Positions 59,143 to 64,000 of a stretch of DNA of 64,000 nucleotides are shown one piece after another. Within the stretch, counting starts at the first letter, position 1; every line of letters begins with the position of its first letter. The stretch spans positions 1 to 64,000 of the forward strand of contig NZ_AUEZ01000052.1 of assembly GCF_000426245.1 (NCBI RefSeq). The letters are read 5' to 3'. Made by a program: the position numbers and the translations under genes. The DNA is from Bradyrhizobium sp. Ai1a-2. GTDB taxonomy: Bacteria; Pseudomonadota; Alphaproteobacteria; Rhizobiales; Xanthobacteraceae. A model generated the notes under the pieces. It searched no databases and was not told where the DNA came from. It saw only the letters and a list, made by a program, of their open reading frames with translations.

Positions 59143-60933
59143 ATGCGAGACTTGAGAGGAAGGAACCTGACGCGGAGCCGTTGGCTCGCGATGACGAGCG
59201 CCGCCGCGCTGCTCGCCGCCGCAGCCACCGTCAACGCGCCGGCGCGCGCCGACGACGCCGTCAACCAGCGATGGATCGACAGCGAATTCCAGCCTTCGAC
59301 CCTGTCGAAGGAAGACCAGATGAAGGAGCTGCAATGGTTCGCGAAGGCGGCCGAGCCCTTCAAGGGCATGGAAATCAATATCGTTTCGGAAACCATCACG
59401 ACGCATGAATATGAAGCCAGGACGCTCGCCAAGGCATTCAGCGAGATCACCGGCATCAAGCTCAAGCACGACACCATCCAGGAAGGCGACGTGGTCGAGA
59501 AGCTGCAGACCCAGATGCAGTCCGGCAAGAACGTCTATGACGGCTGGATCAACGATAGCGACCTGATCGGCACGCATTTCCGCTACGGTCAGACCATCCC
59601 GCTGTCGGACTACATGAGCGGTGAGGGCAAGGACGTCACCGATCCCTATCTCGACGTCAACGACTTCATCGGCAAGTCCTTCACGACGGCGCCGGACGGC
59701 AAGCTCTATCAATTGCCCGACCAGCAATTCGCCAATGTCTACTGGTTCCGCTACGACTGGTTCACCAATCCCGACTACAAGGCCAAGTTCAAGGCCAAGT
59801 ACGGCTACGAACTCGGCGTGCCCGTGAACTGGTCCGCCTATGAAGATATCGCCGAGTTCTTCACCAACGACATCAAGGAGATCAACGGCGTCAAGGTCTA
59901 CGGCCATATGGACTATGGCAAGAAGGACCCCTCGCTCGGCTGGCGCTTCACCGACGCCTGGCTGTCGATGGCCGGCAACGGCGACCGCGGCATCCCGAAC
60001 GGCAAGCCGGTCGACGAATGGGGCATCCGCATGGAAGGCTGCCGCCCGGTCGGCTCCTCGGTCGAGCGCGGCGGAGACACCAACGGCCCGGCCGCGGTCT
60101 ATTCGATCGTGAAATATCTGGAGTGGCTGAAGAAGTATGCCCCGCCGCAGGCGCAGGGCATGACCTTCTCGGAGTCGGGTCCGGTGCCGGCCCAGGGCAA
60201 CATCGCCCAGCAGATCTTCTGGTACACCGCCTTCACCGCCGACATGGTGAAGCCCGGCATTGCGGTCATGAACGCCGACGGCACGCCGAAGTGGCGCATG
60301 GCGCCGTCGCCGCACGGCTCGTACTGGAAGGAGGGCATGAAGCTCGGCTACCAGGACGCAGGTTCGGCGACGCTCCTGAAGTCGACGCCGGCTGACCGGC
60401 GCAAGGCAGCCTGGCTCTATCTGCAGTTCATCGTTTCCAAGACGGTGTCATTGAAGAAGAGCCATGTCGGCCTCACCTTCATCCGCGAGTCCGACATCTG
60501 GGACAAGTCGTTCACCGAGCGTGCGCCGAAGCTCGGCGGCTTGATCGAGTTCTACCGCTCGCCCGCGCGCGTGCAGTGGACCCCGACCGGCAACAACGTG
60601 CCTGATTATCCGAAGCTCGCTCAGCTCTGGTGGCAGAACATCGGCGATGCCTCGTCGGGTGCGAAGACGCCGCAAGCCGCGATGGACGCGCTGGCCGCGG
60701 CCCAGGACTCGGTGATGGAGCGTCTGGAGAAGTCCGGCGTGCAGGGCGCCTGCGGTCCGAAGCTGAACAAGAAGGAGAAGCCGGACTATTGGTACGCCAA
60801 GGCCGAGAAGGACGGCACGCTCGCGCCCCAGCGCAAGCTCGCCAACGAGAAGCCGAAGGGCGAGACAGTCGACTACGACACCCTGATCAAGTCGTGGCCC
60901 GCTACCCCGCCGAAGCGCGCGGAGGCGAAGTAA
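59143..60933 (+). CDS. glpV: Glycerol ABC transporter substrate-binding protein
   Basis: The periplasmic receptor (596 residues, larger than most sugar-binding proteins). The leader has a twin-Arg-like start (LRGRNLTRSRWLAM) and ends near ARA-DD. The mature part follows the extracellular solute-binding family 1 pattern (ALAKAFSEITGIKLKHDTIQ). GGAGG is placed 6 bp before the ATG. Last gene of the operon. Confidence 0.93.
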   Translation: MRDLRGRNLTRSRWLAMTSAAALLAAAATVNAPARADDAVNQRWIDSEFQPSTLSKEDQMKELQWFAKAAEPFKGMEINIVSETITTHEYEARTLAKAFSEITGIKLKHDTIQEGDVVEKLQTQMQSGKNVYDGWINDSDLIGTHFRYGQTIPLSDYMSGEGKDVTDPYLDVNDFIGKSFTTAPDGKLYQLPDQQFANVYWFRYDWFTNPDYKAKFKAKYGYELGVPVNWSAYEDIAEFFTNDIKEINGVKVYGHMDYGKKDPSLGWRFTDAWLSMAGNGDRGIPNGKPVDEWGIRMEGCRPVGSSVERGGDTNGPAAVYSIVKYLEWLKKYAPPQAQGMTFSESGPVPAQGNIAQQIFWYTAFTADMVKPGIAVMNADGTPKWRMAPSPHGSYWKEGMKLGYQDAGSATLLKSTPADRRKAAWLYLQFIVSKTVSLKKSHVGLTFIRESDIWDKSFTERAPKLGGLIEFYRSPARVQWTPTGNNVPDYPKLAQLWWQNIGDASSGAKTPQAAMDALAAAQDSVMERLEKSGVQGACGPKLNKKEKPDYWYAKAEKDGTLAPQRKLANEKPKGETVDYDTLIKSWPATPPKRAEAK

Positions 60934-60941
60934 GGTGTAGC

Positions 60942-61045
60942 CGTCATCGTCCGCGCAGGCGGACGATCCAGTACGCCGCGCCGTCTCCGTGCGATTACCG
61001 GCGCCGGTGACTACTGGATGCCCCGCCTTCGCGGGGCATGACGGA
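60942..61045. repeat. Intergenic inverted-repeat element (GATGATCCAGTA family)
   Basis: CGTCATCGTCCGCGCAGGCGG, GACGATCCAGTACGCC, then GACTACTGGATGCCCCGCC and TTCGCGGGGCATGACGGAG. It is the second copy of the element at 20812-20911 and follows the glpV stop. Confidence 0.75.
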
Positions 61046-61054
61046 GAAAAACAA

Positions 61055-61078
61055 AAGGCCGGGAGCAATCCCGGCCTT
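61055..61078. terminator. Hairpin terminator between glpV and nemA
   Basis: AAGGCCGGGA (61055-61064) and TCCCGGCCTT (61069-61078) form a perfect 10-bp stem with loop GCAA, a stable tetraloop. A preceding A-run gives a T-run on the minus strand, so it could serve the convergent nemA transcript. Confidence 0.75.
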
Positions 61079-61142
61079 CGTCATTTCCGGGTTCGCGCTA
61101 CGCGCGCCCCGTAATGACAGCGGAGAGAAACATTGGGCCCTC

Positions 61143-61230
61143 CGTCATTGCGAGCGAAGCGAAGCAATCCATCTATCCGCACTCGCGGAAGCATGGATTG
61201 CTTCGTCGCTGTCGCTCCTCGCAATGACGG
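61143..61230. repeat. Intergenic inverted-repeat element (CGTCATTGCGAG family)
   Basis: CGTCATTGCGAGCGAAGCG at the left, GCAATCCAT and ATGGATTGC inside, CTCCTCGCAATGACGG at the right. It ends 10 bp from the nemA stop. Confidence 0.8.
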
Positions 61231-61239
61231 CGCGTGCGC

Positions 61240-62343
61240 CTACTGCGCTGCTTCCGCCGCCTCCAGCGTCGGATAATCCGTGTATCCCTTTGCGTTGCCG
61301 CCATAGAACGTGTTCTTGTCCCAATCGTTCAGGGCTGCGCCCTTCTTCAGGCGCTCGACCAGGTCCGGGTTGGAGATGAACAGCTTGCCGAACGCGATCA
61401 GGTCGGCGGAGCCGGATTCCAGCACCTTGTTCGCCAGCGCGAAGTCGTAGCCGTTGTTGGCCACATACGCCTGCTTGAAGCGCTTGCGCAGTGACGCATA
61501 GTCGAACGGTGCGATATCGCGCGGTCCGCCGGTCGCACCTTCGATGACATGGATGTAGACCAGCTTCAGCGCATTGAGCCCGTCGACGATGTAATCGAAC
61601 AGCGGCTGCGGGTTGGAATCGGAGGCGTCGTTGGCGGGCGTCACCGGCGAGATGCGGATGCCGGTGCGCTCGGCGCCGACTTCCGCGGCGACCGCCTTGG
61701 AGACTTCCAGCATCAGCCGCGCGCGGTTCTCGATGGAGCCGCCATAGGCATCGGTGCGCTTGTTGGTGCCGTCCCTGGCGAACTGGTCGAGCAGGTAGCC
61801 GTTGGCGCCATGGATTTCGACGCCGTCGAAGCCGGCTTCGATCGCATTCGCCGCGCCACGTCGGAAGTCGTCGATGATCCCGGGAATTTCGGCAAGCTCG
61901 AGCGCGCGCGGTTCAGAGACTTCGACGAAAGCGCCGTTGACGAAGGTCTTGCCCTTGGCGCGGATCGCCGATGGCGCAACCGGTGCGCCGCCGCCCGGCT
62001 GAAGCGAGGTGTGCGAGATGCGGCCGACATGCCAGAGCTGCATGAAGATGCGTCCGCCGCGCGCATGCACGGCGTCGGTGACCTTGCGCCATCCTGCAAC
62101 CTGTTCCTTGGAATAGATGCCGGGAGTGTCCTGGTAACCCTGGCCCTGCTGCGAGATCTGGCTCGCCTCGGTGATCAGGAGGCCGGCGGAAGCGCGCTGC
62201 GCGTAATACTCGACTGCCAGCGGGCTCGGAACGAAACTCGACGGCACCGCGCGGTTGCGCGTCAACGGTGCCATCACCGCCCGGTTGGGCAGCGTCAGCG
62301 GACCAAGCTTGAAGGACTCGAACAATTTGGAGGATTGGCTCAT
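61240..62343 (-). CDS. nemA: Old Yellow Enzyme family alkene reductase (NemA-like)
   Basis: A 367-residue FMN enzyme that reduces activated C=C bonds or nitro compounds with NADPH. Family parts are FESFKLGPLTLPNRAVMAPL at the N-terminus, the substrate pair His/Asn in VEIHGANGYLLDQF, the Tyr in RTDAYGGSIENRAR, and ISPVTPAND. The ATG at 62343 gives the normal NemA length; an in-frame ATG at 62385 adds 14 unconserved residues. A FixK/FNR-like palindrome lies about 110 bp upstream. Confidence 0.93.
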   Translation of the reverse strand: MSQSSKLFESFKLGPLTLPNRAVMAPLTRNRAVPSSFVPSPLAVEYYAQRASAGLLITEASQISQQGQGYQDTPGIYSKEQVAGWRKVTDAVHARGGRIFMQLWHVGRISHTSLQPGGGAPVAPSAIRAKGKTFVNGAFVEVSEPRALELAEIPGIIDDFRRGAANAIEAGFDGVEIHGANGYLLDQFARDGTNKRTDAYGGSIENRARLMLEVSKAVAAEVGAERTGIRISPVTPANDASDSNPQPLFDYIVDGLNALKLVYIHVIEGATGGPRDIAPFDYASLRKRFKQAYVANNGYDFALANKVLESGSADLIAFGKLFISNPDLVERLKKGAALNDWDKNTFYGGNAKGYTDYPTLEAAEAAQ

Positions 62344-62452
62344 GGGAGGCTTTCCAGAAATGAATGACAGGGAAGAGTTGTGCATTGCGGCGATGGACGC
62401 AATGCCCCAGCTATTCCTCCCGTGCAGATTAGCAACGCGCGGCGTTCCGTCG

Positions 62453-62468
62453 TTTGACTGGCGTCAAA
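62453..62468. promoter_or_regulatory. FixK/FNR-like box upstream of nemA
   Basis: TTTGACTGGCGTCAAA is a perfect 6-4-6 inverted repeat containing TTGA-N6-TCAA, the core of rhizobial FixK2/FNR boxes. It is centred about 117 bp upstream of the nemA ATG. Low-oxygen control of nemA is possible. Confidence 0.45.
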
Positions 62469-62631
62469 AGCGGCACATGAGGCGAACATAGTAGGATTTG
62501 TTCTAAATCACGATGCGCGCAGCAAAAACAACCTCTGAGGAAGTCGTGTCACAGAGGCGTCGTTTCCGATCAGCGGACAATCAGATCGGGTTAATCAGAT
62601 CAGGTTAAGTGTATCCACGAAGGGCGCGGTC

Positions 62632-62757
62632 CTCCCTCTCCCGCTTGCGGGGGGAGGGCTGGGGTGGGGGTATCTCCGCGAACCGCCCTGTCCGACCGTT
62701 TGGAGAAAGCCCCCACCCGGCGCTTCGCGCCGACCTGCCCCGCAAGCGGGAGAGGTG
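62632..62757. repeat. Intergenic inverted-repeat element (CTCTCCCGC family)
   Basis: CCCTCTCCCGCTTGCGGGGG at one end, GGTGGGGGTATCTCCGCG and AAAGCCCCCACCCGG in the middle, CCCGCAAGCGGGAGAGGTG at the other. It is the reverse-complement arrangement of 9760-9885 and lies after the 3' end of the transglycosylase gene. Confidence 0.75.
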
Positions 62758-62796
62758 AGGCAAGCAGCCGTCGATTTAACTAAACGGCATTGCGCT

Positions 62797-64000
62797 TCAG
62801 CGTGGAGCCGGCATCGCCGCTTCCGTCGGCTGGGGCCTCCCCCGCATCCGCGCCAGCAATTCCGCAGTCGGCCAGGAATCCGCCGGCAATCCATGTTTGA
62901 TCTGCATCGCCTTCACCGCGCTGCGGCTCGCCTGTCCGAGCACGCCGTCGACCTTGCCGACATTGAAGCCGGCGCGCACCAGCAGCTGCTGCAATTCCTT
63001 GATCTCGTGGAACGGCAATTGTGCCACCGGTGCCGAAGGCCGCAGCATCGGCGGGCTGCCTGCGATGCGGCTTGCGAGATAACCGGCGGTGGTCGAATAG
63101 ATCAGCGAATTATTCCACTCGGTATAGGCGGCGAAATTCGCATAGGCCAGGAACGCCGGCCCCATCCGTCCCATCGGCAACAAGAGCGAGGCCGGCATGT
63201 CGTCATTCGGCAGTGGCCTTCCATCCGGATAGGTCACTCCCAACTGCGCCCATTTCGAGCGCGGCAGCTTGTTCGTCAGATCGGCCTGGTCCCACGGAAA
63301 GTTGGAAGCAGTCACGCGCACTTCCTGCAGCCACGGCTCGCCTCGCCGCCACTTCAATCCGTTGGCGATATAGTTCGCAGTCGAGCCGATAACGTCGGGT
63401 CCGCTGCTCAGCAGGTTGCGATGGCCGTCGCCGTCATAGTCGACGGCATAGTTGAAATAATGCGTCGGCAGGAATTGCGTCTGCCCGAGCTCGCCGGCCC
63501 AGGAGCCGACCATCTCATCGGCCGAAAGATCGCCGCGGTCGATGATCTTCAAGGCTGCGATGGTCTCGTTCTGGAACATCTCCGAGCGTCTGCAATCATA
63601 GGCCAGCGACACCAGCGAAGGCAGCGTCGGCAAATTGCCCATGTTGGCGCCGAAGTCGCTCTCCAGTCCCCAGAACGCCGCGATCACCGCGGGCGGCACG
63701 CCGTATTCCTTCTCCGCGCGGGAGAACGCCGCCGCATAGGTCTTGATACGCTGCTGCCCCTGCTGCATCCGGTAGGGCGCAGCCATTCTGCCTGCGAACT
63801 CGGTGAAGATCTGCCCGAACACGCGCTGTCCGCGGTCGCGATTGACGATGCCCTGGTTGTAGACGAGGTAGGGCGAGGCTTCCGCGATCGTCTGCTGCGA
63901 CACACCTTCGGACACCGCGCGCTGCTTGAGATCGGCAAGGAAGTGCTCGAAGCTTTGGCCATTATGGCAAGCCGCCGCGCGCGAGGAGGGCACTGTCGCA
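62797..64000 (-). CDS. Lytic murein transglycosylase (MltB-like) with peptidoglycan-binding domain, 5' end missing
   Basis: Cleaves peptidoglycan glycan strands to anhydromuropeptides. At least 400 residues are in the window; the frame is still open at the right edge. It begins just after what looks like a signal-peptide end (AAACHNGQSFEHFLADLKQ), so the leader is outside. The MltB-type domain has the catalytic Glu in FWGLESDFGANMGNLPTL and later GELGQTQFLPTHYF. The C-terminus (about 60 residues) is a PG_binding_1 domain (LQQLLVRAGFNVGKVDGVLG). Confidence 0.92.
   Translation of the reverse strand, partial: ATVPSSRAAACHNGQSFEHFLADLKQRAVSEGVSQQTIAEASPYLVYNQGIVNRDRGQRVFGQIFTEFAGRMAAPYRMQQGQQRIKTYAAAFSRAEKEYGVPPAVIAAFWGLESDFGANMGNLPTLPSLVSLAYDCRRSEMFQNETIAALKIIDRGDLSADEMVGSWAGELGQTQFLPTHYFNYAVDYDGDGHRNLLSSGPDVIGSTANYIANGLKWRRGEPWLQEVRVTASNFPWDQADLTNKLPRSKWAQLGVTYPDGRPLPNDDMPASLLLPMGRMGPAFLAYANFAAYTEWNNSLIYSTTAGYLASRIAGSPPMLRPSAPVAQLPFHEIKELQQLLVRAGFNVGKVDGVLGQASRSAVKAMQIKHGLPADSWPTAELLARMRGRPQPTEAAMPAPR

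Larger units (their letters stand above)
62344..62796. other. Intergenic region between nemA and lytic transglycosylase genes
   Basis: No gene is seen. It holds the nemA upstream region with a palindrome (62453-62468), a near-perfect 14-bp tandem repeat (AATCAGATCGGGTT then AATCAGATCAGGTT, 62579-62606) and a CTCTCCCGC-family element (62632-62757). Confidence 0.6.

Overview
The window looks like chromosomal DNA from a Bradyrhizobium-type alphaproteobacterium. This is inferred from the high GC content, frequent GTG and TTG starts, a complete rhizobial-type glpR/glpDSTPQUV glycerol locus, EcfG-like GGAAC-N17-CGTT promoter signals, and many copies of the intergenic inverted-repeat elements typical of that group. 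No rRNA, tRNA, CRISPR array, prophage or replication origin was found. The only mobile-element trace is a frameshifted IS701-type transposase tail at the left edge.

Left part (0.3-9.7 kb): a MarR regulator faces a cytoplasmic AmiC-like binding protein. An amidase of the Rhodococcus (nitrile-hydratase-linked) type follows, then a full five-gene branched-chain-type ABC importer (permease, Tat-exported binding protein, permease, two ATPases). Together these look like an uptake-and-hydrolysis system for short amides. A membrane-anchored Tlde1/DUF2778 protein follows. From 16.6 back to 9.9 kb on the minus strand lies an uncharacterised operon: a GntR/FCD regulator, an NMT1-type ABC importer with two different permeases, a NodB-like deacetylase, an FAH-family hydrolase and a short MetE-like zinc methyltransferase.

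Centre (16.9-39.3 kb): mostly single genes and short units. They include a GGDEF-EAL protein, a GMC oxidoreductase, hemE, slyX, trhO, a cytoplasmic Ggt-like enzyme, a run of Tat-exported proteins (FKBP isomerase, amidohydrolase, alpha/beta hydrolase), two VOC proteins, a PMT-type glycosyltransferase, an OmpA-family protein, a higBA toxin-antitoxin pair, an AlkX/YcaQ-type DNA glycosylase, a lysine-rich histone-H1-like protein and an MFS carrier. The most striking gene is at 31927-33003. It encodes a protein with a plant-ETR1-like ethylene-binding membrane domain, a histidine phosphoacceptor region and a receiver, but no ATPase domain between them.

Right part (39.5-64 kb): an RND efflux pair with a TetR regulator, a flavin reductase, a four-gene fatty-acid beta-oxidation operon (fadE, thiolase, fadJ, acyl-CoA thioesterase), the glycerol regulon with putative GlpR boxes before glpD, an Old Yellow Enzyme reductase with a FixK/FNR-like box upstream, and a lytic transglycosylase cut by the window end.

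Intergenic space is dominated by several families of 35-120 bp inverted-repeat elements. Two near-identical 106-bp copies begin exactly at, and supply, the stop codons of the ethylene-like sensor and the HigA antitoxin.
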